NCBI RefSeq assembly: GCF_900143005.1
Contig: NZ_FRCS01000014.1
Location: forward strand, 62,001 to 126,000
Length of the DNA: 64,000 nucleotides
From: Cryptosporangium aurantiacum
Lineage (GTDB): Bacteria > Actinomycetota > Actinomycetes > Mycobacteriales > Cryptosporangiaceae
Direction: 5' to 3'
The translations under genes were made by a program, and so were the position numbers. Of the stretch, positions 1-7,241 are shown piece after piece. The notes beneath the pieces are model-generated. The model had not been told where the DNA came from. It saw only the letters and a list, made by a program, of their open reading frames with translations, and made no database searches. Positions within the stretch are counted from its first letter, which is position 1. Each line of letters begins with the position of its first letter.

Positions 1-2828
1 GACTGCATGAACGACGCGTTGAGCGCGAACGCCAGCACGGCCGGGTCGCCGAGGTCCCTGGCGAGGCGTTCCGCGTCTCGGGCGGCCGCGGCGGCGCGTT
101 CTCCGCCCTCGCCGCGGAGCTCCAGCGCCAGCGTGGCGAGCAACCGGCTCCGGTCGGCGACGTGGTCGGCGGGGAGCGCGGACAGGGTCCGCGCGGCGAC
201 CTCGGCGATGTGCCTGCCGAGCGCCGGATCGTCGTGCTCGGTCCAGATCGCCGGTACGTCGAACGCGCCGATCACCCGCGCGGTCAACACCGGGTCGCCG
301 ATCTCCTCGGCCAGCGCGATCGCCTCCGCCCTGCGGTGGCGCGCGGTGGCGAGCGCCCCGGTCACCGCGAACGCCCGAACGCCGCCCATGATCAGGTCGA
401 GCCGGGCGCGGATGTCGTTCTCGCCGGCTCGGTCGAACGCTTCGAGTGCGGCGTCCCAGAGGCGGGCCGCTTCCGAGGGGGCGTGACGCCGCTCGGCGCG
501 TTCGGCGGCGGCGCGCGCGTACCGGGCGGCGCGGGCCGCGGCGTCCGGGCCGTCGGCGTGCAGGTAGTGGTGGGCCAGCGCCTCGACGTCGTCCGGGCGC
601 AGCCGTTCGACGGCGTCGGCGGCGGCCGCGTGCCAGGCCGCCCGCCGCGAACGGGAGACGTCGGAGGAGAGCGCGTCGCGGACCAGCGCGTGGGCGAACG
701 CGAACCGGCCGGTGCCCTGCTCGACAAGCAGACCGGCCGCAACAGCAACCTCCACGGCCCCCAACAGGGCGTCCCCGACGCCCCCAGCGCCCGCCACGCC
801 CGCCACGCCCGCCACGCCGCCAGCGTTCGCGACGCCGGCCACGTCGGCCACGTCGGCAGCGGGTGGAGCGCCGTGCTTCGCGCCGGGGTCGAGGGCGGTG
901 GGATTCCGAGTGGCGCGGTCCGCGCCGGGTTGCGCGGCCGCGGGGCGGAGCGATGGGGCCTCGTTCAGCGCGGTCAGGATCGGGAGGTCGAGGCCGAGTA
1001 CGGCGGCGCGGTGCAGGACGGCCGGCACCGGCTCTGGCAGCGCGGCCACCCGGTACCGGACGACGTCCCGGACGCCGGGCGGCACCGCGGCGAGCCCGTC
1101 CGCGCCCTCGGCGTCGTAGAGGCGGGCCAGCTCCCGGACGAAGAACGGGTTGCCGCCGGTGCGGCGGTGGATCGTGGCCGCGGTCGGTGTGTCGACGTCG
1201 CGGTCGATCGTCGCGCGGACCAGGTCGGGAATCGCCGCGAGCGGGAGGCCGCCGAGGTACACCCGGGTGGGCTCGGCGCGGGCGACCCGGCCGAGGACCT
1301 CGGCGAGCGGCGCGGGGAGGTCGGTGCTGCGGTAGGTCGCCACCAGCAGCACCGGTGCCGCGACCGGCTCGGTGACGAGCGCCGCGAGCAACCCCAGCGT
1401 CTCCGCGCCCGCCCAGTGCAGGTCGTCGACGACCAGCAGCAGCGGGGCGTGGCGGGCGACCGCGGTCAGGTACTCGCCGACCGCGCGGTGCCACCGGAAC
1501 CGCGCGGCCGCCGGGTCGCCGCCCGGGGAGGGTGCGTACGGCGGGTCGGGAACGACCGCGCTGAGCGTGTCGAGGATCCGGTGCCACGGCCAGCCCGCCG
1601 GAAGGCCCCGATCGTCGGGGTTGGTGCCACTCGCCGTGGCCCAGCCGTCCGCGCCGAGCCGGGCGACGAGCGCATCGGCCAGCGCGGTCTTGCCCGCGCC
1701 GGCCTCGCCCGAGATCAGCGCCGGCCGCAGCGCTCCCCGTGCCAGAACCCCGTCCGCCGCCGCCCGCAGCTGCGCATACTCCACCTGCCTCCCAACAAGC
1801 TCCCCACCGCCGCCGGCCACAGCCGCGCCGCCAACGGCCCCACCACCCGCCGCGGCCGGCCCGACCACAGCCGCCCCCGCGGCGGCCGGCCCGAACGCCG
1901 CCCCCGCGGCGGCCGGCCCGAACGCCGCCCTCACGGCGGCCGGCCCGAATGCCGCCCTCGCGGCGGCCGAACCCACGGCGCCCGAACCCACGGCGCCCGA
2001 ACCCACGGCGTCCGAACCCACGGCGCCCGGGGCGACGGCTCGCAGCGCGGCGGGGCGTGGCTCGGTCAGGGACGGGGACTGAGCGAGGATGTCGGCTTCC
2101 AGCCGCCGCAGCTCGGGCCCCGGATCGAGCCCGGCGTCCTCCGCCAATACCCGCCGTGCCCGCCGCAGCGCCGCCAGCGCATCGCCCTGCCGCCCGGCGC
2201 GGTAGAGCGCCAGCGCGTAGAGCCGCCAGGCGTCCTCGCGCCCGGGTTGAGCCCGCGCGTGCGCCTCCAGGTCGGGGATCGCCTCCGCGTCCCGGCCGAG
2301 CGCGATCAGCGCCTCCGCCCGCCGCTCCGCAGCCAGGAGCCGCAACTCGTCCAGCCGCGTCGCTTCTCCCCGCGCCCAGGTCAGCGACGCGAATTCGGCG
2401 TACGCGGGGCCGCGCCAGTCGGCGAGCGCGGCGTCGATCCCGGCCAGCGCATCGGCCGGGCGCCCCGAACCTAGCAACTCCCGTGCGGTGTTCACTGCCT
2501 GCTCGAAACGCCAGGCGTCCACCGCGTCCGGATCGGCCCGCAGCGCGTACCCGGGCCCCGCGGTCACCAGCAACCGCGCCGGGGCGCGGGGCGGCCGGTC
2601 CGGCTCGAGTGCCCGGCGGAGCGCCGAGACGAACGTCTGCACCGCACCGGTGGCGCCCTCCGGAGCCGCGCCGCCCCACAGATCGTCCACCAGCAGCTCG
2701 GTGGGGACCACGCGCCCGCGCGCCACCAGCAAGCGGGCCAGCACCGACCGGTGCCGTGGGCCCTTGAGGTCCACCGGGCCACGCGCGTCCTCGGCCACCA
2801 GCGGACCCAGGACCCCGAAACGCACCAC
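1..2828 (-). CDS. AfsR/SARP-like BTAD-AAA ATPase transcriptional regulator (3' end cut by window)
   Basis: Large regulator read from a GTG at 2828 or 2825 (both in frame; protein begins VRFGVLGPLVAEDARG) and still open at base 1, so the C-terminus is missing. Order seen: N-terminal winged helix of the OmpR/SARP type, bacterial transcriptional activation domain (RLYALALYRAGRQGDAL, about residues 95-240), low-complexity Ala/Gly/Pro/Val linker, then a P-loop NTPase (SGEAGAGKTALADAL) with Walker B LLLVVDDLHWA, and a helical TPR-like tail. Proteins of this build (AfsR, LuxR-like large ATPases) couple ATP binding and helical-repeat sensing to activation of secondary-metabolism or stress genes; the target here is unknown. 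A second low-complexity stretch (tandem GVA near 785-830) interrupts the helical part after the NTPase. Transcribed away from the hydrolase at 2909. No adjacent target operon is visible inside the window. Confidence 0.85.
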   Translation of the reverse strand, partial: MVRFGVLGPLVAEDARGPVDLKGPRHRSVLARLLVARGRVVPTELLVDDLWGGAAPEGATGAVQTFVSALRRALEPDRPPRAPARLLVTAGPGYALRADPDAVDAWRFEQAVNTARELLGSGRPADALAGIDAALADWRGPAYAEFASLTWARGEATRLDELRLLAAERRAEALIALGRDAEAIPDLEAHARAQPGREDAWRLYALALYRAGRQGDALAALRRARRVLAEDAGLDPGPELRRLEADILAQSPSLTEPRPAALRAVAPGAVGSDAVGSGAVGSGAVGSAAARAAFGPAAVRAAFGPAAAGAAFGPAAAGAAVVGPAAAGGGAVGGAAVAGGGGELVGRQVEYAQLRAAADGVLARGALRPALISGEAGAGKTALADALVARLGADGWATASGTNPDDRGLPAGWPWHRILDTLSAVVPDPPYAPSPGGDPAAARFRWHRAVGEYLTAVARHAPLLLVVDDLHWAGAETLGLLAALVTEPVAAPVLLVATYRSTDLPAPLAEVLGRVARAEPTRVYLGGLPLAAIPDLVRATIDRDVDTPTAATIHRRTGGNPFFVRELARLYDAEGADGLAAVPPGVRDVVRYRVAALPEPVPAVLHRAAVLGLDLPILTALNEAPSLRPAAAQPGADRATRNPTALDPGAKHGAPPAADVADVAGVANAGGVAGVAGVAGAGGVGDALLGAVEVAVAAGLLVEQGTGRFAFAHALVRDALSSDVSRSRRAAWHAAAADAVERLRPDDVEALAHHYLHADGPDAAARAARYARAAAERAERRHAPSEAARLWDAALEAFDRAGENDIRARLDLIMGGVRAFAVTGALATARHRRAEAIALAEEIGDPVLTARVIGAFDVPAIWTEHDDPALGRHIAEVAARTLSALPADHVADRSRLLATLALELRGEGGERAAAAARDAERLARDLGDPAVLAFALNASFMQ
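1881..2028. repeat. In-frame tandem repeats encoding the BTAD-NTPase linker
   Basis: Three consecutive 27-bp units begin at 1881, 1908 and 1935 (a fourth partial at 1962), each encoding a nine-residue AAFGPAAAG-like unit. Next to them are four 15-bp units at 1969-2028 (gaacccacggcgccc with one change) encoding AVGSG-like pentapeptides. All units are multiples of three, so the reading frame is kept. They form a length-variable hinge inside the regulator gene. They are not a CRISPR array: there are no spacers. Confidence 0.85.
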
Positions 2829-2908
2829 CCGACCCTACTGAGTCAACGCTGATCGGCTGCTGACCGCACCGGTGGACGGTAAGCATGTTCCCGAAGAGAG
2901 GCACCACA

Positions 2909-3781
2909 ATGCGAATTCCCGGATTCGACTACCAGCGGGTGACCGTCGCCGACGGCGTCGCGCTGAACGTCGCCGTGGCCGGTTCCGGCAGCCCGATCGT
3001 CCTGCTGCACGGCTTCCCGCAGACCCACCTGATGTGGCGGCACGTGGCCGCCGATCTCGTGGCCGACCACACCGTGATCGTCCCCGACCTGCGCGGTTAC
3101 GGCGACAGCGACAAGCCGGCCGAGGCCGGGCCCGACACGTACTCGAAGCGCACGATGGCGGCGGACATCGTCACGGTGGCCAGGACATTCGGGCACGAGC
3201 GCTTCGCGCTCGCCGGGCACGACCGGGGCGCGCTGGTGGCGTTCCGCGCCGGCCTCGACCACCCGGCGGCGGTCACCCATCTGGCCTCGCTCGACGTGCT
3301 CCCGACCCTCGACATGTGGGACGTGATGCGCGGCGTGCGTGCGGCGGTCGGGTACCACCTGTTCCTGATGGCCCAGCCGGCCGGTCTGCCGGAGCAGATG
3401 ATCGGTGCGGTGCCGGACGCGTTCTTCGGCTCGTTCCTGGACGCGTGGGCACAAGACCCGGCGACGATCCCGGCGGACTTCCGGGCCGAGTACCTGCGTG
3501 CGTCCCGCGAGGCCGTGACCTCGATCGTCGCCGACTACCGGGCGACCGCCACGATCGACGTCGCGCACGACACCGCTGACCGGGAGGCGGGGAACACGCT
3601 CCGGATGCCGGTCACCGTGCTGCAGCAGGACTGGGGCGCGGCGCTCGGCTACGACGCCACCGCGGTCTGGCGCGCCTGGGCACCGGACCTGGACCACCGG
3701 ACGGTCTCGTGCGGTCACTTCATGGCCGAGGAGGCCCCGGCCGAGGTGGTGAAGGCGATCCGCTCCCTGCTCACCCGCTGA
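2909..3781 (+). CDS. Alpha/beta hydrolase of the haloacetate dehalogenase / epoxide hydrolase group
   Basis: About 290 residues, whole alpha/beta hydrolase. The ATG at 2909 is preferred over 2885 because GAGAGG lies about 7 bases upstream and the protein then starts MRIPGFDYQRV, as relatives do. Motifs: oxyanion-hole HGFPQT (34-39), DLRGYGDSDKP (60-70), nucleophile elbow GHDRG with Asp105, a second acid in LASLDVLPT (Asp129) and a C-terminal CGHFMAEE histidine. An Asp nucleophile with these flanks is typical of haloacetate/fluoroacetate dehalogenases and soluble epoxide hydrolases, not of serine esterases. However, the second carboxylate-binding Arg of fluoroacetate dehalogenases (HDRGAR) is Leu here, and the halide-binding Trp of the YHW motif is also Leu (YHLFLM), so activity on fluoroacetate is doubtful. 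It stands alone, about 80 bases from the divergent regulator; substrate unknown. Confidence 0.8.
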   Translation: MRIPGFDYQRVTVADGVALNVAVAGSGSPIVLLHGFPQTHLMWRHVAADLVADHTVIVPDLRGYGDSDKPAEAGPDTYSKRTMAADIVTVARTFGHERFALAGHDRGALVAFRAGLDHPAAVTHLASLDVLPTLDMWDVMRGVRAAVGYHLFLMAQPAGLPEQMIGAVPDAFFGSFLDAWAQDPATIPADFRAEYLRASREAVTSIVADYRATATIDVAHDTADREAGNTLRMPVTVLQQDWGAALGYDATAVWRAWAPDLDHRTVSCGHFMAEEAPAEVVKAIRSLLTR

Positions 3782-3942
3782 CCGGCCTGCTCCAGGCCTG
3801 CGACGGCCCGCCGCCGCGCCTCGGCCGCGCCCCGCCTGCGCCGCCACCGCGCCTCGGCCGCGTCTCGGGCACGCCGCAACCGCGCCTCGACCGCCCCTCG
3901 GCGGTCGAGGCGCGCGGACCGCTCCCAGCCGGGAACGCCGGC

Positions 3943-4554
3943 TCACTGCGACGGCGCCGGGACCAAGCCGGTGGTGACGAGTGCGGCCAGCTCGGTGTAG
4001 GCGTCCGCGTCGGACAGGCCGGTGGTCGCCGCGACCTGGCGCTGCTGGATCCGCACCATCGTCGACGCGACGACGTCGGCGACGAACCCGGTGTGCACGT
4101 CCCGGAATGCACCGGCGGCGACACCCTCATCCACGAACGTCCGGATTCGCTCAGCTGCGGCCTGGGTATTGCGCTCGTAGATCTCCGCCGCCGGGGGGAA
4201 CGCCGCCACGTCGTCGATGAACGCCGCGGACGCCGGGCGCAGGGCCGCCGCGACCGCCGACAGGTAGCGGGCGATCCGCGCGGCCGGGTCAGGCTCGTCG
4301 GCGATCGCGTCCTCGACCTCGACCGTCGCGTTCCGGAAGAAGTGCACGACCGCGGCGCGGACCAGTTGCTCCTTGCTGCCCGCGATCGCGTAGAGGGTCC
4401 GCTTCGAGCAGTGCAGACGCGCGGACAGGTCGTCGAGCGTGAACGCGGCGAAGCCTTCGGCGAGGAGCAGCTCGACCAGCGCGTCCAGCAACTCCGTACG
4501 CCGGGCGGCGCCGCGGCGTACGGGAGCTCGGGTCATGGGACGGCATTCTGCCAT
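3943..4554 (-). CDS. TetR/AcrR family transcriptional repressor
   Basis: About 203 residues (197 if the in-frame ATG at 4536 is used). The N-terminal helix-turn-helix is clear: FTLDDLSARLHCSKRTLYAI, followed by the usual GSKEQLVRAAV helix. The C-terminal ligand domain is unremarkable. It is divergent from the acyl-CoA dehydrogenase at 4621, only 66 bases away, and a 9-bp-arm inverted repeat lies between the two starts. Established pattern: a TetR protein represses itself and the divergent gene until a small ligand, here plausibly an acyl-CoA or the enzyme's substrate, releases it. The ligand is inference. Confidence 0.88.
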   Translation of the reverse strand: MAECRPMTRAPVRRGAARRTELLDALVELLLAEGFAAFTLDDLSARLHCSKRTLYAIAGSKEQLVRAAVVHFFRNATVEVEDAIADEPDPAARIARYLSAVAAALRPASAAFIDDVAAFPPAAEIYERNTQAAAERIRTFVDEGVAAGAFRDVHTGFVADVVASTMVRIQQRQVAATTGLSDADAYTELAALVTTGLVPAPSQ

Positions 4555-4571
4555 CCGGCCTATCAGCTATT

Positions 4572-4597
4572 TCTAACGGTTCTGTAGTACCGTTAGA
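4572..4597. promoter_or_regulatory. Probable TetR operator between divergent tetR and acyl-CoA dehydrogenase genes
   Basis: Perfect inverted repeat TCTAACGGT (4572-4580) / ACCGTTAGA (4589-4597) with an 8-base centre. It sits between the divergent starts at 4554 and 4621, 24 bases from the dehydrogenase start and 18 from the regulator start, where binding would block both promoters. It is the only long dyad in this gap. Confidence 0.75.
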
Positions 4598-4620
4598 CGT
4601 ACCGAACGAGGGAGACGACG

Positions 4621-5760
4621 ATGCCCGTCGACCGCCTGCTTCCCAGCGCGGAGGCCGCCGACCTGCTCGACCTCACCCGGGCGATCGCCGACAAGGAACT
4701 CGCGCCCCGGGTCGACGCGCACGAACGCGCCGAGACCTACCCCGAGGGCCTGTTCCGGACGCTCGGCGACGCGGGTCTGCTCGGGCTGCCGTACCCGGAG
4801 GAATTCGGCGGCGGTGGGCAGCCGTACGAGGTGTACCTGCAGGTTCTGGAGGAACTCGCCGCCCGCTGGGCCGCGGTCGCGGTGGCCACCAGCGTGCACG
4901 GGCTGTCCTGCTACCCGCTCGCCACGTTCGGGACGCCCGAGCAGCGCGAGCGGTGGCTCCCGGCGATGCTCGGCGGTGACGTGATCGGCGGGTACAGCCT
5001 CTCCGAGCCCCAGGCCGGCTCGGACGCGGCCGCGCTGACCTGCCGGGCCGAGCGGGGCGAGGGCGGGTACCGGGTCACCGGCACCAAGGCGTGGATCACC
5101 CACGGCGGCAAGGCCGACGCCTACGCGTTGTTCGTCCGCACCGGGCCGGGCGCGAAAGGCATCTCCTGCCTGTACGCACCGGGCGCGGCGGACGGCCTCA
5201 CGTTCGGCACCCCGGAACAGAAGATGGGCCTGCACGCGATCCCGACCACCGCCGCGTACTGGGATGGCGCGTTCCTCGAGGCAGACCGGCTGATCGGCGC
5301 CGAGGGCCAGGGGCTGCAGATCGCGTTCAGCGCACTGGACTCCGGGCGGCTCGGCATCGCCGCCTGCGCGACCGGCCTGGCCCAGGCCGCGTTGGACGCC
5401 GCCGTCGAGTACGCCAACGAGCGAACCGCGTTCGGCCGGAAGATCGCCGACCACCAGGGGCTGGGCTTCCTGCTCGCGGACATGGCCGCTGCCGTCGACT
5501 CGGCCAGGGCCACGTACCTGGACGCCGCCCGCCGCCGCGACGCCGGCCGCCCGTACGGACGCCAGGCGAGCGTCGCGAAACTCGTCGCCACCGACGCGGC
5601 GATGAAGGTGACGACCGACGCCGTCCAGGTCTTCGGCGGATACGGCTACACCCGGGATTACCCGGTCGAGCGGTACATGCGCGAAGCCAAGATCATGCAG
5701 ATCTTCGAGGGGACGAACCAGATCCAGCGGCTGGTGATCAGCCGCGGCCTCTCGGCCTGA
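4621..5760 (+). CDS. Acyl-CoA dehydrogenase
   Basis: 379 residues, normal family length. ATG at 4621 with GAGGGAGA about 6 bases upstream. FAD-dependent alpha,beta-oxidation of an acyl-CoA thioester, feeding electrons to electron-transfer flavoprotein. Visible motifs: YSLSEPQAGSDAA (substrate/flavin loop of the family signature), the KAWITHGGKADAY flavin-contact segment, VFGGYGYTRDYPVERYMRE, and IFEGTNQIQR with the glutamate that serves as catalytic base. Soluble, cytoplasmic. Single gene under the TetR operator at 4572-4597, with no beta-oxidation partners beside it. Chain length and natural substrate cannot be read; short/branched-chain or amino-acid-derived acyl-CoA is possible. Confidence 0.92.
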   Translation: MPVDRLLPSAEAADLLDLTRAIADKELAPRVDAHERAETYPEGLFRTLGDAGLLGLPYPEEFGGGGQPYEVYLQVLEELAARWAAVAVATSVHGLSCYPLATFGTPEQRERWLPAMLGGDVIGGYSLSEPQAGSDAAALTCRAERGEGGYRVTGTKAWITHGGKADAYALFVRTGPGAKGISCLYAPGAADGLTFGTPEQKMGLHAIPTTAAYWDGAFLEADRLIGAEGQGLQIAFSALDSGRLGIAACATGLAQAALDAAVEYANERTAFGRKIADHQGLGFLLADMAAAVDSARATYLDAARRRDAGRPYGRQASVAKLVATDAAMKVTTDAVQVFGGYGYTRDYPVERYMREAKIMQIFEGTNQIQRLVISRGLSA

Positions 5761-5765
5761 GACCC

Positions 5766-5816
5766 AGCCCTCGAACGGGACCAGCCCTCGAACGGATCTA
5801 GCCCTCGAACGGACCC
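5766..5816. repeat. Three tandem 17-bp repeats at the end of two convergent genes
   Basis: Three head-to-tail copies of agccctcgaacggNNNN at 5766-5782, 5783-5799 and 5800-5816, differing only in the last bases. The third copy encodes the last residues (PFEG) of the DUF2277 protein on the minus strand; its stop codon falls at the copy boundary. The unit is not a multiple of three, so copy-number change would alter only non-coding sequence beyond the stop. Slippage product is the simplest reading; no hairpin is formed. Confidence 0.8.
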
Positions 5817-6076
5817 AGCCCGAGACGCTGACGCACCGCCGGACGCCGTAGCGGCGGCACCGTGGTCGGCTCGCCGCGCCGCGCGGGCAGCCCGGCGAGC
5901 AGGTCCCGGGTGATCGCGGCGATCTCCTGCACCGCCTCGTCGATCGCGGGCGCGACCGCCGGGTTCGGCTTCCCGATTCCGGTGATCTTGCGGACGAACT
6001 GGGCCGCCGCCGCGGTGACCTCGTCGTCGGTGGCGGGCGGCTGGAGGCCCCGCAGCTCGGTGATGTTTCGGCACAT
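5798..6076 (-). CDS. DUF2277 family protein
   Basis: 92 residues starting MCRNITELRGLQPPATDDEV, the hallmark beginning of DUF2277. The in-frame extension to 6157 was rejected because family members start exactly at MCRN. Body: AAAQFVRKITGIGKPNP followed by a helix (AIDEAVQEIAAITRDLLAGL), then a basic tail. Small, cytoplasmic, no catalytic motif; function unknown. Converges on the acyl-CoA dehydrogenase with 37 bases between stops, and its 3' end lies in the 17-bp tandem repeats. Confidence 0.85.
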   Translation of the reverse strand: MCRNITELRGLQPPATDDEVTAAAAQFVRKITGIGKPNPAVAPAIDEAVQEIAAITRDLLAGLPARRGEPTTVPPLRRPAVRQRLGLGPFEG

Positions 6077-6251
6077 GCCTCGACGGTAGGCCCTCCCACC
6101 GACAAAACGCACCCACGGCCGAAATACCGTCACGAGGCTATTGCGGCCCCCGGCCATCGATTCGCATTGATAGGATCCGGCCCGCGTTCAGTGCGACCGG
6201 ATCATCGTGCAATCGGTACCCGCGATGCCCGTGTGAACGTGCGGCACCGGT

Positions 6252-7241
6252 GTGCCGAGGGAAGGGGGGCCCGAAATCGTTCACGACACCCGTCAATTAG
6301 CACAGTTTCCGTACGAGCAGGTGGCCGGCTCGCTGAAACTAGGAAACGTCGTCCCGTTCGTCGGATCGGGTGCGTCCCGGCTCGCGGATCCCGGCGGGAA
6401 ATCCCCATTACCCGACGGCCGCGGTCTGGCTCGCGAACTCATCGCCGAGATGGCGGGTGGCTTTCCGGCCGACGCCGATCGCAGCCTCGCCGAAGTGTCC
6501 CAGTACTACGAGACCACGGTCTTCGACCGGCCGACGCTCTACGACTACTTGCACGGTCGCTTCCATACCGATCAACGCGACGTCGAGCCGGGCCCGGTGG
6601 CCACCTTCCTCGCCGACGTCGACACGGGTGGCCGTCCGCTGTTCCTGATGACGACCAACTACGACACGCAGCTCGAACGCGCCTTCCACGCCGCCGGCCG
6701 CCCGCTGTGCGTCATCACCCAGAGCGTCCGCGACCCCCAGCGCGGCCCCCGCACGATCACGCTCACGCTGCCCAACGGCCGGGTCACCGACGACGACAGC
6801 CTCGAGTTCCAATGGCACGACGAGGACCGGTTCCCCACCGGCACGGCATTTCTCTTCAAGATGCACGGATCAGCGGACGAGGCGTCTCCACCCAACGACA
6901 ACATCATCATTACGGAGGACGACTACGTCGACTTTTTGGTCAACGCCTGTGGGCTCGTTTCGCCCTATTTCCCGCCGTCCTCGCTGACCGCCCAGTACAA
7001 GCAGCGCCGATTCCTGTTCCTCGGTTACTCGCTCTACGACTGGAACTTCCGCGTGTTTCTCCGGGTGCTCGCCGTCCGTAACGCGCTCTCGCGCCGCGCC
7101 GCCCGGCGTCATTTTGCGGTCATGCTCGATCCGGACCCGATCGAAGCCGCACTCTGGGATCACCGGAACGTGTCGGTCTACAACGGAGATCTCAAGGACT
7201 TCTGCGACAAAATGCGCTCGTCGCTCGGAGGTGAGCCGTGA
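6252..7241 (+). CDS. SIR2-like domain protein (candidate NADase effector), first gene of a three-gene operon
   Basis: 329 residues if read from the GTG at 6252. SIR2-fold motifs in order: PFVGSGASRL (residues 35-44, nucleotide loop), TTNYDTQLE (134-142, the Asn136/Asp138 signature), KMHGS (203-207, His205 at the catalytic-histidine position), IIITEDDYVDFL (218-229) and FLFLGYSLYDWNFR (255-268). These match the SIR2_2-type domains found in prokaryotic conflict proteins, many of which destroy NAD+ when phage is sensed; deacylase activity is less likely because the zinc-binding cysteines of sirtuins are absent. The start is uncertain: no Shine-Dalgarno precedes 6252, while a purine tract (GAGGGAAGGGGGG) lies just inside it. 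It overlaps the STAND gene by 4 bases (GTGA), so the two are translationally coupled. A -10-like TAGGAT occurs at 6171-6176. NADase function is inference from family. Confidence 0.8.
   Translation: MPREGGPEIVHDTRQLAQFPYEQVAGSLKLGNVVPFVGSGASRLADPGGKSPLPDGRGLARELIAEMAGGFPADADRSLAEVSQYYETTVFDRPTLYDYLHGRFHTDQRDVEPGPVATFLADVDTGGRPLFLMTTNYDTQLERAFHAAGRPLCVITQSVRDPQRGPRTITLTLPNGRVTDDDSLEFQWHDEDRFPTGTAFLFKMHGSADEASPPNDNIIITEDDYVDFLVNACGLVSPYFPPSSLTAQYKQRRFLFLGYSLYDWNFRVFLRVLAVRNALSRRAARRHFAVMLDPDPIEAALWDHRNVSVYNGDLKDFCDKMRSSLGGEP

Noticed and set aside
1881-2028. CRISPR-like repeat array
   Set aside because: Units are contiguous with no spacers, in frame, and code for protein.
162-2474. A 770-residue plus-strand ORF over the AfsR-like gene
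   Set aside because: The minus-strand frame gives BTAD and P-loop motifs; the plus frame gives only Arg/Gly/Pro repeats.
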